Positions 34,301-42,294 of a stretch of 64,000 nt of DNA are shown piece by piece. A program made the position numbers and the translations under genes. Each line of letters opens with the position of its first letter. Position 1 is the first letter of the stretch. The notes under the pieces were generated by a model that saw only the letters and a list, made by a program, of their open reading frames with translations, was not told the DNA's origin and made no database searches. Source of the DNA: Bog-756 sp049517675 (GTDB lineage: Bacteria > Actinomycetota > Acidimicrobiia > Acidimicrobiales > RAAP-2); assembly GCA_049517675.1 (NCBI GenBank), contig JBEKRV010000007.1, positions 1 through 64,000 on the forward strand, written 5' to 3'.

Positions 34301-37300
34301 AGGTGCCGCTCGCGCCGGGCGTGCCGGTGACGGCTCCGGTACTCGTGTCGAGGCTGAGGCCGGCGGGAAGCGTCCCGTCGGTGACCGACCAGGTGTCGGG
34401 GCCGGTGCCGCCCGAGACGGTGGGCGTGCCGAGGTAGGCCACACCGACCTCGCCGGCGGACAACGCGGGCGAGGTGATGGCCGGAGCGGAGCTGATCGTC
34501 ATGGACTCCGCCTGGGTCGCGGAGCCCCCGACCCCGTCGGTCACCACCAGGTTGAAGGCGGACGTGCCGGGGGTGGTGGGCGTACCGCTGAGCGCACCGG
34601 TGCCCGCGTCGAGACTGAGGCCGGCGGGCAGCGACCCACCGACCACCGACCAGGTGTCCGTACCGGTTCCGCCCGACACCGCCGGCGTGCCCGTGTAGGC
34701 GACCGCGACCTCACCGCCGCCGAACGCGGACGAGGTGATGCTCGGGCCCTCGGGCGTCACCCCGGCGGACGGCGCACTGGCGGGTCCGGTGCCGCCGGAG
34801 TTGGTGGCGTAGACCTCGAAGGTGTACCTCGTGCCGTTGGTCAGCCCGGTCACCGTGGCCGACGTGGCCGTCGATGTTCCGTCGTCGAACTGGGTGTAGG
34901 CACCACCCGAGGAGTACCAGACCGTGTAGCCGGTGATGGAGCTGCCACCCGTGCTGCCGGCGGTCCAGGACAGGGCCACCTGCCCGTCGCCGGCGACACC
35001 GGTGACGTTCGACACCGCTCCCGGGTCCACCGACGGCGTGCCGGGGACCCTCGGGGTCGACCGGCTGCTCCACCCGGCTGCGTTCTCCGACTGGATCGAG
35101 ACGTAGTAGGTCGTGCCGTCGACGAGGCCGGTGATCGTGCACGAGGCGGTGTCACCCGGAGCGAGCTGGGTTGTCGCGGTGCAGGTGGTCCCCTCCTGGG
35201 TCCCGTAGGTGAGCGAGCTGAACGCGGTCGCCTGGGCCTCGGTGATGGCGGATCCACCATTACCGGGAACGGTCCAGCTCACGGCGATCTGTCCGTTCTC
35301 GCCATTGGCGACGACGGTCGAGGAGTCGGCCGGGCTCGGGTAGGTGTAGGGCGTGTCGGTCTTTGTGTTCGACGTGGCACCGGGCCCTGCGGCGCTCACG
35401 GCTCGGAGCGACACGGTGTAGCTCGTGCCGTCGGTCAGGCCGTCGATCGTGAGCGGCGACGTCGTCCCGCTGGCAGTGGTCCATGTCGCGCCGCCGTCCA
35501 ACGTGTACTGGTAGGACGTGATCGGATCGCCCCCGGCGGAGCCGGCGGTGAAGGTCACGGCGACGAACGAATCGCCGGTCGAGATCGCGGTGAGGGTCGG
35601 TGCACCCGGGCGGGCGATCGGTGTGACCGCCTGCAACGGGTTCGACTGGGGGCTCGAGCCCACCACGTTGGTGGCGACGACACCGATGTAGTAGGTCGTG
35701 CCGTTGGCGAGCCCGGTCACCGAGCATGCCAGCGTCGTCGTCGTACAGGCGGTCCCGACGGTGGTGGTGCCGGCGGACGAGGTGTACGCGGTCGCCGTGT
35801 AGCCGGTGACGACCGATCCGCCGTCCGACCCGGGCGCGCTCCACGTCACGTCGGCGGAGGCCGAGTCGCTCACGGCAACGACGTCCGTCGGCGCACCGGG
35901 AATGGCCACGGGCGTGGCGCTGGTCGGCGTGGACGGGGTCCCGTAACCGATGGCGTTGTCGGCACGGACCTCGACGGAGTAGCTGGTGCCGTTGGCCAGG
36001 TCGGGAATGGTGAAGGTGGAGGTCGTCGTGCCGGTCGGGACGAAGGTACCGCCGTCGAGGGAGTAGTCGATGCCGGTGACCGGCGATCCGCCGTCGTTGC
36101 CCACCGCCGCCTCCACGGTCAGTGCACCGTCGCCGGGGACCAGGGTCACGGTGGGCGCGCCAGGCGCGGACGCCGGTGCGACCTCCACCGGGTACGAGGC
36201 GAGGGAATCGCCGACGGCGTTCACCCCCCGGATCTCGACCGGGTAGTCGGTTCCGTTGGACACCGGGGTCACCCCGTCGGTCGACAGCGCCGTGATCACC
36301 AGGGGGTCGGCGTCGGACGTCGCCGTCGACCAGGTGGTCCCGCCGTCGGTCGAGTACTGGTACGAGACGACCGGGCTGCCGCCGTCCGACGCCACCGTGA
36401 ACGAAACCGAGATGGTGCCGTTCCCGCGCGACGTGGCCGTCACGCTCGGTTGATCGGGCACCGTGGCCGGAGTGCCCGACTCGGCACCCGACGACGGCGA
36501 GACACCGAGGGCATTGATCGCCTCGACCGCGATCGAGTAGCTGGTGCCGTCGTCCAATCCGCCGACGGTGAAGCTGGAGGACAACGACCCGGTCGGCGTC
36601 CAGGCCCCGCCGTCGACCGAGTACTCGTACGAGGTGACGGTCGAGCCACCGTTCGAGCCCGGGTCGAAGGCGACCCCGAGGGCACCGTCCTCCGTGGTCA
36701 CCGACGTGATCGACGGGGCATCGGGATCGCTCGCCGGGATTCCCTCGGCGACTGCCGACGCAGGGCCGAAGCCGGCTGCGTTGACGGCACGGATCTCGAC
36801 GTCGTAGGTGGTCCCGTTGGTCAGCGCGGTCACGCCGTCGGACGAGAGCACCGAGATCGTCATGGTGGTCGATGTGGCCTGGCCGTCGGTCCGGTCCTGC
36901 CAGGTCGCACCTCCGTCCGTCGAGTACTGGTAGCCGGTCACCGGGGGTCCACCGTCGCTGGCCGGGGCGGTGAAGGAGACCGTGAGCGTCTGGTCGGCCG
37001 GGACCATGCCGTCGGCGTCGGTGGTGATGGTCGGGGCGCCCGGCGTCGTGTACGGGGTGCCCGGCTGCGCCGCCGATGCGCTCCCGGTGCCCACCGCGTT
37101 GACCGCGCGCAGTTCGATGGGATACGAGGTGCCGTTGGTCAGCGCCGTCGAGCCGTCGCTCGAGAGCGCGGCGATCTCACACGTCTCCGACGAGCCCCCG
37201 GTGCTCTGGCACGGGGTCCCGGCCGAGCTCTCGGAGTACCAGCTGGTCCCACCGTCCGACGACCATTCGTAGTCCGTGATGGGCGAGCCGCCGCTGTCCG

Positions 37301-39386
37301 GACCCGTGAATTCGACGTCCAGGGACTGGTTCTGTCCGGCGATCGACGAGATCACCGGGGTCCCCGGGACCGACGGCGTGGTGAGCGAGGCGGTCGCCGG
37401 TGCTCCGTCGCCGCTCACGTCGACGGCTTCGAGCTCGAACGGGTAGGTCGTCCCGGCGGACAGGCCGCTCAACGACAGCGGACTCGAGGTCGACGAGGTC
37501 GACGTCCACGTGGAGCCGCCGTCGGTGCTGTAGCGGTACCCGGTGATGGTGCCCCCGCCGTCGCTGCCGGGGGTGAAGGCGATCGATGCGGTACCCGGCC
37601 CGACCTGTGTCGACGTGATGGTCGGGGCACCGGGGACGGCGAGCGGCGTCTGGCTCGACGAGTTGGAGGGGCTTCCGGTGCCGACGTCGTTCGTCGCCTC
37701 GATCTCGACCGAGTACGAGGTGCCGTCGGTCAGGCCCGAGATGGTGAGGGGACTCGAGGTCGCGGCACTCGCCAGCCACGGCCCGGTGCCGTCGAGCTGG
37801 TACTGGTAGCCGGTGATCGGCGTGCTCGTCGCAGGTGCGATGAAGTCGACCTGGAGGGCACCGTCCTCGGGGCTGATCGAGGTGATGGTCGGGGCGCCGG
37901 GCGGACCGGACGGTGTCAGGGTCCCCGAGGGGGAGGAGAACGGACCGTCCCCGACCGGGTTGACCGCCTCCACTTCGAAGATGTAGCCCGTGCCGTCGGT
38001 CAGTCCGGACACGGTCGCCGACGTCGACGTCGAGCCGGTGTCGTCGGTCGTCCACGTCGAGCCACCGTTGCTCGAGTACTGGATGACGTAGTCGCTGATC
38101 GGATCGGCGCCGGCCGAGCTCGGCGCGGTCCACTGGAGGGCGACGTCCCCGTTACCGACGGTCCCGGTGACCGCGGTCGGCGCGTCGGGCACGCCGGTCG
38201 AGTAGGTGATGACCACGGAGCCGTCGAATGCGGCACCGGGGTCGGCGAACGTCTCCGTCCCGGTGCACTTCCCGGTGTCCTCGTCCGCGTAGTAGGCGTC
38301 GATCGAGTTCAGACCGGGGAAGCCGCCGGTCGAGTTCTCGCCCGGGCTGCCTCCCTGCCCGTACCACTCGTCGGAACTCCCCGATCCGAACTGGACGTTG
38401 CCGGCCGAACCTCCGGCTGCGCCGCCGCCGCCGCCTGCGCCGCCACCGCCGTCACAGCCGGCCTCGTTGTTCGGGGCGCCGGTGTTGAAGAACTGGTCGG
38501 CGTTGCTGCCGGTGGTGTCGCCGCCGCACATGGTGAAGACAGCGGTACCGGCCTGACCCTGGGTCGGATCGGCCGGGAGGGGCGACGGGCTCTCGATCGT
38601 CGGGGTGGAGGTGCAGCTCGTCGTGCATCCCGCCGGGATGCCGTAGGTGATCGGGGTCGGGGTGCCCTGGGGGACGTAGGAGGCGAGACCGATCTGTCCG
38701 CGCACCAACGCGAACTGCCCCGACCCACCGTCGCCGCCCCCACCGCCGGCGACGATCGTTCCGAGACTCGTCGGGGAGGACTGCGAAGCCCCGACCTCGA
38801 CCGCGGTCGCCGCCCCACCGGCGCCGCCGTACCCGGAGCATCCGTTGTACCCGGGAGCGCCACCCGGGCCACCGTCGTACTGGCTGAGCGGATTGATCCC
38901 GGCCGCCGCGTCGTAGGGGTCGGCGGGGGACGACTCGTCCTGACCCTTCGTGCACCCGGTGTAGTACGGCTCGTCGGCGCCGGCGCCCACACCGATGGTC
39001 AGGTAGTCGCCGGGAGTGACCGGGATGGTGCCGGACACCTGACCCTGGTAGCCGCCGGGGGGCGGGTTCCCCGATGAGTCCGCGCCACCCCACCCTCCCT
39101 GGCCCCCGGTCGCCGTGATGGTCAGCGAGGTGACGTTCGGCGGGACGGTGAAGCCCTGGAGGGTGTCGTTGTCGAAGCCGAAGGTGTCGGTCACCGTCGT
39201 GGGGGTCGTGCCACCGGCGGACGACACCGGTCCGACGAGCGCGGGAACCGCCAGCGTCGCCGAGGCGACGAGCACCACGGCGACCAGTGCCGTTCCCGCC
39301 GACCGCGCCCGTCCCGCCAGGCGCCGCGTGCGCCCGCGAAGGACCGCCGTGGTGCGGGTCGCGCCTGCAGCATCGGGTGTATTCAT
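31386..39386 (-). CDS. Giant secreted repeat protein: Gly-rich, 12 FN3, 10 He_PIG-like, 6 propeller-like repeats
   Basis: One frame of 2666 aa. Residues 1-58 hold a long Arg-rich signal sequence (TALVAVVLVASATLAVPALV). Residues ~60-395 are a Gly-rich beta domain (FTVPPNVTSLTITATGGQGGWGG), as in some adhesins. About 12 fibronectin type III modules (~400-1545) begin with (V/I)PGAPTIT and include LTDGTSYSVE(I/V)EA. About 10 He_PIG/cadherin-like modules (~1547-2410) carry VSGGTGPFTWSVTNGTLPAGL. The last ~250 residues hold six ~45-aa repeats, DGKGYWLVASDGGVFAFGDA, likely a beta-propeller and common in Acidimicrobiia. No sortase signal or C-terminal membrane helix is seen, so it is released or held non-covalently. 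A role in adhesion or polysaccharide contact is inference. Confidence 0.88.
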   Translation of the reverse strand: MNTPDAAGATRTTAVLRGRTRRLAGRARSAGTALVAVVLVASATLAVPALVGPVSSAGGTTPTTVTDTFGFDNDTLQGFTVPPNVTSLTITATGGQGGWGGADSSGNPPPGGYQGQVSGTIPVTPGDYLTIGVGAGADEPYYTGCTKGQDESSPADPYDAAAGINPLSQYDGGPGGAPGYNGCSGYGGAGGAATAVEVGASQSSPTSLGTIVAGGGGGDGGSGQFALVRGQIGLASYVPQGTPTPITYGIPAGCTTSCTSTPTIESPSPLPADPTQGQAGTAVFTMCGGDTTGSNADQFFNTGAPNNEAGCDGGGGAGGGGGAAGGSAGNVQFGSGSSDEWYGQGGSPGENSTGGFPGLNSIDAYYADEDTGKCTGTETFADPGAAFDGSVVITYSTGVPDAPTAVTGTVGNGDVALQWTAPSSAGADPISDYVIQYSSNGGSTWTTDDTGSTSTSATVSGLTDGTGYIFEVEAVNPVGDGPFSSPSGTLTPSGPPGAPTITSISPEDGALQVDFIAPATSTPITGYQYQLDGTGPWLASAATSSPLTISGLTDGTSYSVEIEATNDVGTGSPSNSSSQTPLAVPGAPTITSTQVGPGTASIAFTPGSDGGGTITGYRYSTDGGSTWTSTSSTSSPLSLSGLSAGTTYPFELEAVDVSGDGAPATASLTTPSVPGTPVISSIAGQNQSLDVEFTGPDSGGSPITDYEWSSDGGTSWYSESSAGTPCQSTGGSSETCEIAALSSDGSTALTNGTSYPIELRAVNAVGTGSASAAQPGTPYTTPGAPTITTDADGMVPADQTLTVSFTAPASDGGPPVTGYQYSTDGGATWQDRTDGQATSTTMTISVLSSDGVTALTNGTTYDVEIRAVNAAGFGPASAVAEGIPASDPDAPSITSVTTEDGALGVAFDPGSNGGSTVTSYEYSVDGGAWTPTGSLSSSFTVGGLDDGTSYSIAVEAINALGVSPSSGAESGTPATVPDQPSVTATSRGNGTISVSFTVASDGGSPVVSYQYSTDGGTTWSTATSDADPLVITALSTDGVTPVSNGTDYPVEIRGVNAVGDSLASYPVEVAPASAPGAPTVTLVPGDGALTVEAAVGNDGGSPVTGIDYSLDGGTFVPTGTTTSTFTIPDLANGTSYSVEVRADNAIGYGTPSTPTSATPVAIPGAPTDVVAVSDSASADVTWSAPGSDGGSVVTGYTATAYTSSAGTTTVGTACTTTTLACSVTGLANGTTYYIGVVATNVVGSSPQSNPLQAVTPIARPGAPTLTAISTGDSFVAVTFTAGSAGGDPITSYQYTLDGGATWTTASGTTSPLTIDGLTDGTSYTVSLRAVSAAGPGATSNTKTDTPYTYPSPADSSTVVANGENGQIAVSWTVPGNGGSAITEAQATAFSSLTYGTQEGTTCTATTQLAPGDTASCTITGLVDGTTYYVSIQSENAAGWSSRSTPRVPGTPSVDPGAVSNVTGVAGDGQVALSWTAGSTGGSSITGYTVWYSSGGAYTQFDDGTSTATSATVTGLTNGTRYTFEVYATNSGGTGPASAPSAGVTPEGPSITSSAFGGGEVAVAYTGTPAVSGGTGTDTWSVVGGSLPAGLSLDAGTGALSGTPTTPGTSAFNLVVTDGVGGSATQAESMTISSAPAITSPALSAGEVGVAYLGTPTVSGGTGPDTWSVTDGTLPAGLSLDTSTGAVTGTPGASGTSTFHLVVADGLGGTATQAESVTVAAAPALTTPPIGPGEVGVAYSTTPTVSGGTGSDTWSVTDGSLPAGLSLDTSTGAITGVPAATGTSTFELVVSDSLGNQAVQPESVTVAPAAEITSSALAGGEVGVAYDVTPTVSGGTGSDTWSVANGTLPPGLGIDVSTGEVVGTPTVPGTSTFDLVVTDGLGSVSSQPESVTVAAPAVITSSALTGGEVGVAYDFDPSAAGGSGSYTWSVANGALPAGLVIDPGTGEVTGFPTDGGTATFDLVATDGLGGTSSQPESVTVADPLTITSPAIPGGETGVPYDSPPTVSGGAGPYAWSVSAGTLPAGLTLDAATGEITGTPTSPGTSTFVLGVTDSLGGSSSQSESVTVVAGPAVTSSALTGGEVGVVYDVTASALGGAGSYAWSVTNGTLPAGLTLDTSSGAIVGTPTRSGSFTFHLVVTDSLGQQAVQDESVVIVADPTISSAALAGGEVDAPYGATPGVTGGTGPFTWSVTNGTLPAGLALDASTGAIAGTPTVGGTSTFHLVVTDSLGRTAVQDESVTLAADPSITSTTSPGGEVGDGYDATPTVSGGTGPFTWSVTNGTLPAGLTLDASTGAIVGIPTASGTSTFHLVVTDSLDRTAVQDESVAVISAPLAGQGGTVTGDVGVSVSQQLTVSGGTGPYSWSVARGTLPGGVALTPSGSVSGTPTQSGTFTVTVTVTDAERQSSVETLTIVVLPTSLNSRRMAVTPDGSGYWVASTNGDVTEFGTAQPYGSLAGQRLAAPVIGLTATSDGKGYWLVASDGGVFAFGDAVFHGSEAVRHLNEPVVGMTATPDGKGYWLVAADGGVFAFGDAGYFGSAGNLHLNAPIVGMAATPDGKGYWLVAADGGVFAFGDARFYGSEGNHHLSAPIAGMAATPDGKGYWLVASDGGVFTFGDAGYFGSEAGHHLAAPIDGIEAEQNGLGYWLIGTDGGVFAFGGALFMGAHPSS

Positions 39387-39490
39387 TGTGGACAGATCGT
39401 CGGCTCACCGCGTCACCTTTAGCCGATTCGCGCGTGAATTACCCCGGTGCACCGGTGGGAATTGTCGACCGGGCCCGGTCCGGGGCGGTC

Positions 39491-39505
39491 GGGACCTTCG
39501 GCCCT
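39491..39505. promoter_or_regulatory. DosR/DevR-like box (GGGACCTTCGGCCCT)
   Basis: Exact second copy of the motif. It sits midway between the divergent giant protein gene (ATG 39386) and ABC ATPase gene (ATG 39608), 103-105 nt from each, so either or both could be targets. Confidence 0.5.
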
Positions 39506-39607
39506 ACAGGAGCGTCCCCCACGAGGCAAAGCTCGTCCCATGGGACCGATGGGAGCGCCGAGGTGGTGTCGGACCGGGTGCCGGGCGGTTTCCGCCGGTG
39601 ACCGGAC

Positions 39608-40624
39608 ATGACGGCCCTCCAGGGAGCCACGTCCGGATACGTGGTCGACCGGTCGCCCCCGGCGGTCGACGTCCGCGGCCTCACCAAGCGGTACGGCGAT
39701 CTGACGGCCGTCGACGGCATCGACTTCTCGGTGGGCCAGGGTGAGGTGTTCGCCTTCCTCGGACCCAACGGCGCAGGCAAATCGACGACCATCAAGATGC
39801 TCTGCACGCTCGCGCTCCCGACGGCGGGCCACGCCATGGTGGCCGGGTTCGACGTGACCTCGGACGCGAAGAGGGTCCGACGGCACATCGGCCTCGTCTT
39901 CCAGGAGCAGACGCTCGACGACCAGCTCACCGCGGAGGAGAACCTCCGATTCCATGCGGTGCTCTACGGCGTCCCCCACCGCCAGGTCGAACCCCGGATA
40001 TCCCGGGTCCTCGAACTGGTAGCGCTCTCGGAGCGGCGCAAGGACCTCGTGTCGACCTTCTCGGGGGGAATGGCCCGTCGCCTGGAGATCGCCCGGGGCA
40101 TGCTCCACACCCCGAAGGTGCTCTTCCTCGACGAGCCCACCGTCGGGCTCGATCCACAGACGCGGGCGCTCATCTGGGAGGACATCCAGCGCCTGCGCAG
40201 GGAGGAGGGCGTGACCATCTTCCTCACCACCCACTACATGGACGAGGCCGAGTACGCCGAGCGGATCGCCATCATCGACCACGGGTCGATCATCGCCCTC
40301 GACACCCCCGACGCCCTCAAGGCATCCGTCGGGAGGGACACGGTCTCCATCGAGACCACCGACGACGAGGCGGCATCTGCCGCTCTGGCCGCCGCCGGCT
40401 ACGAGATCGAGCGGACCGAGGACGGCCTCACCGCATTCGTGGCCGACGAGGAGGCCGCCGTGGGACCCATCGTGGCCGCAGCCGGGGTGCCGGTGCGGAC
40501 CGTGCGCGCCCACCGGCCCACCCTCGACGACGTGTTCCTGCACTTCACCGGTCGCGAGATCCGCGAGCAGCACGGCGAGGCCGTCCCCATGTTCGCCCGG
40601 GCCCGCGGCGCACGAAGGAGTTGA
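39608..40624 (+). CDS. ABC transporter ATP-binding protein (DrrA-like)
   Basis: The 338-aa ATPase has Walker A LGPNGAGKSTT, signature STFSGGMARRLEIARG (a variant of LSGGQ seen in DrrA-type exporters), Walker B VLFLDEPTVGLD, and the switch His in TTHYMDEAEY. A C-terminal ~90-residue regulatory extension (VSIETTDDEAASAALAAAGYEIERTEDG) is typical of daunorubicin-resistance-type ATPases. It is followed directly by the permease gene at 40633, and together they form an ABC-2 exporter for lipophilic compounds, lipids or antibiotics. The substrate is unknown. Confidence 0.93.
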   Translation: MTALQGATSGYVVDRSPPAVDVRGLTKRYGDLTAVDGIDFSVGQGEVFAFLGPNGAGKSTTIKMLCTLALPTAGHAMVAGFDVTSDAKRVRRHIGLVFQEQTLDDQLTAEENLRFHAVLYGVPHRQVEPRISRVLELVALSERRKDLVSTFSGGMARRLEIARGMLHTPKVLFLDEPTVGLDPQTRALIWEDIQRLRREEGVTIFLTTHYMDEAEYAERIAIIDHGSIIALDTPDALKASVGRDTVSIETTDDEAASAALAAAGYEIERTEDGLTAFVADEEAAVGPIVAAAGVPVRTVRAHRPTLDDVFLHFTGREIREQHGEAVPMFARARGARRS

Positions 40625-40632
40625 GCCTTGAC

Positions 40633-41508
40633 ATGACCACCCTGGCCACGCCCCCATCGACAACCCCGTCCGTCCCGACCGCCACGGTGACCGGCCAGTT
40701 CTCCGACGAGGCCCGTGTCGTGGGGATGGTCTGGGAGCGCGAGCTCATCCGCTACGTGCGGACCCGGGCCCGGATCATCAGCGGGCTCATCCAGCCCGTC
40801 CTGTTCCTCTTCGTCCTCGGCTACGGCATGAGCGGACTGGTGGGCACCACCGGCGGCTTCAACTTCCGCCAATTCGTCTACCCGGGCGTGGTGGCCATGA
40901 GCGTGGTGATGACCGCCATGTTCTCTGCACTCTCGATCGTCTGGGACCGGGAATTCGGCTTCCTCCGGGAGATGCTCGTGGCCCCGGTGAGCAGGGTCTC
41001 CCTCGTGCTGGGCAAGACCGTGGGCGGAGCCACCGTGGCCACGGTCCAGGGGACGATCATGCTGGTCCTGGCCCCGCTGGTGGGGATCCATCTCACCCCG
41101 GTGCTCGTCGTCCAGATGATGGCGCTCGAGCTGCTGATGGCGGTGGCCATGACCACCTTCGGGGTGTTCGTGGCCAGCCGGATCCAGAAGATGGAGTCCT
41201 TCCAGGTCGTCATGCAGATGCTGTTGATGCCCATGCTCTTCCTGTCCGGTGCGCTGTTCCCCCTCAACGGCCTCCCGGGCTGGCTGACCGTAATCACCCG
41301 TCTCAACCCGCTGACCTATGCCGTCGCCCCCTTCCGCCAGGTCGTGTTCGCCGCCCAGAACATGTCTCCGGCGGCCCGGGCCCGCTTCCCGACCAACGTC
41401 ACCCTCTTCGGCCACTCCCTGCCGATCGCCGTCGAACTGGCCATCGTCGTCGTCTTCGCCCTGGCCTTCTTCGTCCTCGCATTCCGCGGACTGTCGAAGG
41501 CCGAGTAG
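40633..41508 (+). CDS. ABC-2 type transporter permease (DrrB-like)
   Basis: A 291-residue integral membrane protein with six hydrophobic spans and the ABC-2 signature region PLTYAVAPFRQVVF, preceded by LSGALFPLNGLPGWL. ATG 40633 is preferred. A TTG at 40621 overlaps the ATPase stop but has the ribosome site (GAAGGAG, 40613-40619) too close. It is the membrane half of the exporter encoded with the ATPase gene just upstream. The N-terminal ~30 residues are Thr/Pro-rich and probably cytoplasmic. Confidence 0.9.
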   Translation: MTTLATPPSTTPSVPTATVTGQFSDEARVVGMVWERELIRYVRTRARIISGLIQPVLFLFVLGYGMSGLVGTTGGFNFRQFVYPGVVAMSVVMTAMFSALSIVWDREFGFLREMLVAPVSRVSLVLGKTVGGATVATVQGTIMLVLAPLVGIHLTPVLVVQMMALELLMAVAMTTFGVFVASRIQKMESFQVVMQMLLMPMLFLSGALFPLNGLPGWLTVITRLNPLTYAVAPFRQVVFAAQNMSPAARARFPTNVTLFGHSLPIAVELAIVVVFALAFFVLAFRGLSKAE

Positions 41509-41540
41509 CTCTCGGAGGCGCTCCCGGCGCCACCACCTGA

Positions 41541-42275
41541 TCAACCGGTCACGAACGGGAGCAGGTCGGCGAGGTCGGCCACCACCACGTCGGCACCGTG
41601 GTCGCGGAGCTCGTCGGCATGATCGGCACGGTCGACCCCGACGACCAATCCGAAATGCCCGGCCCGTCCGGCCTCCACCCCGGCCAGGGCGTCCTCGACC
41701 ATGGCGGCCCGTCCGGGATCGACGCCGAGCTCCCGCGCCGCCTCGAGGTAGCTGTCCGGCGCGGGCTTCCCGGCGAGGTGCTTCCGGCTGACGACCACTC
41801 CGTCGACGCAGGCGTCGAACAGGTCGGCGATCCCCGCGGCCAGCAGGACGGCCCTGGTGTTCTCGCTGGCCGACACCACCGCGGTCGGGGTCCCCCGGGC
41901 ACGGAGGGCTCTGACGAGGGCGACCGAGCCGTCGAACACCGCGACCCCCCGATGCTCCAGGATCTCCAGGAACACGCGGTTCTTGGCCGCGCCGACACCG
42001 GCGACCGTACGGGCCGTCGGGGGATCGGAGGCGTCCCCCTCGGGGACGGCCAGGCCGCGGGAGGCGAGGAACGACCGCACGCCGTCGGCCCGGAGCTTCC
42101 CGTCGACGTAGCGGAGGTAGTCGTCGACCGGGTCGAACGGTGGCGTCGACCCCTCGTCGGCCAGGAACCGGTCGAACACCTCCTTCCACGCCGACGCGTG
42201 CACATCAGCCGTCCGGGTGAGCACCCCGTCGAGGTCGAAGAGCCACGCCCGGAGCCGGGTCGCCCCGCTGTCCAC
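41541..42275 (-). CDS. pgmB: Beta-phosphoglucomutase-like HAD hydrolase
   Basis: This 244-aa HAD-superfamily protein has the nucleophile motif LFDLDGVLTRTADVH, the cap with KRxxFLEILEHRG-like order, the Thr/Ser motif AVVSAS, Lys in GKPAPDSYLEAA, and the acidic MVEDALAGVEAG. Gene order with the GH65 enzyme just upstream (19-bp gap) strongly suggests beta-phosphoglucomutase, converting the beta-glucose-1-phosphate released by phosphorolysis to glucose-6-phosphate. The start is GTG 42275 with a weak ribosome site. Confidence 0.87.
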   Translation of the reverse strand: MDSGATRLRAWLFDLDGVLTRTADVHASAWKEVFDRFLADEGSTPPFDPVDDYLRYVDGKLRADGVRSFLASRGLAVPEGDASDPPTARTVAGVGAAKNRVFLEILEHRGVAVFDGSVALVRALRARGTPTAVVSASENTRAVLLAAGIADLFDACVDGVVVSRKHLAGKPAPDSYLEAARELGVDPGRAAMVEDALAGVEAGRAGHFGLVVGVDRADHADELRDHGADVVVADLADLLPFVTG

Positions 42276-42294
42276 GGGGCCGGTCGGGATCAGG

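Noticed and set aside
34290..39077. 1595-codon open frame on the plus strand
   Set aside because: It lies fully antisense to the giant repeat protein gene, has shuffled repeat content rich in Arg/Gly, and no ribosome site. It is a by-product of high GC and repeats.
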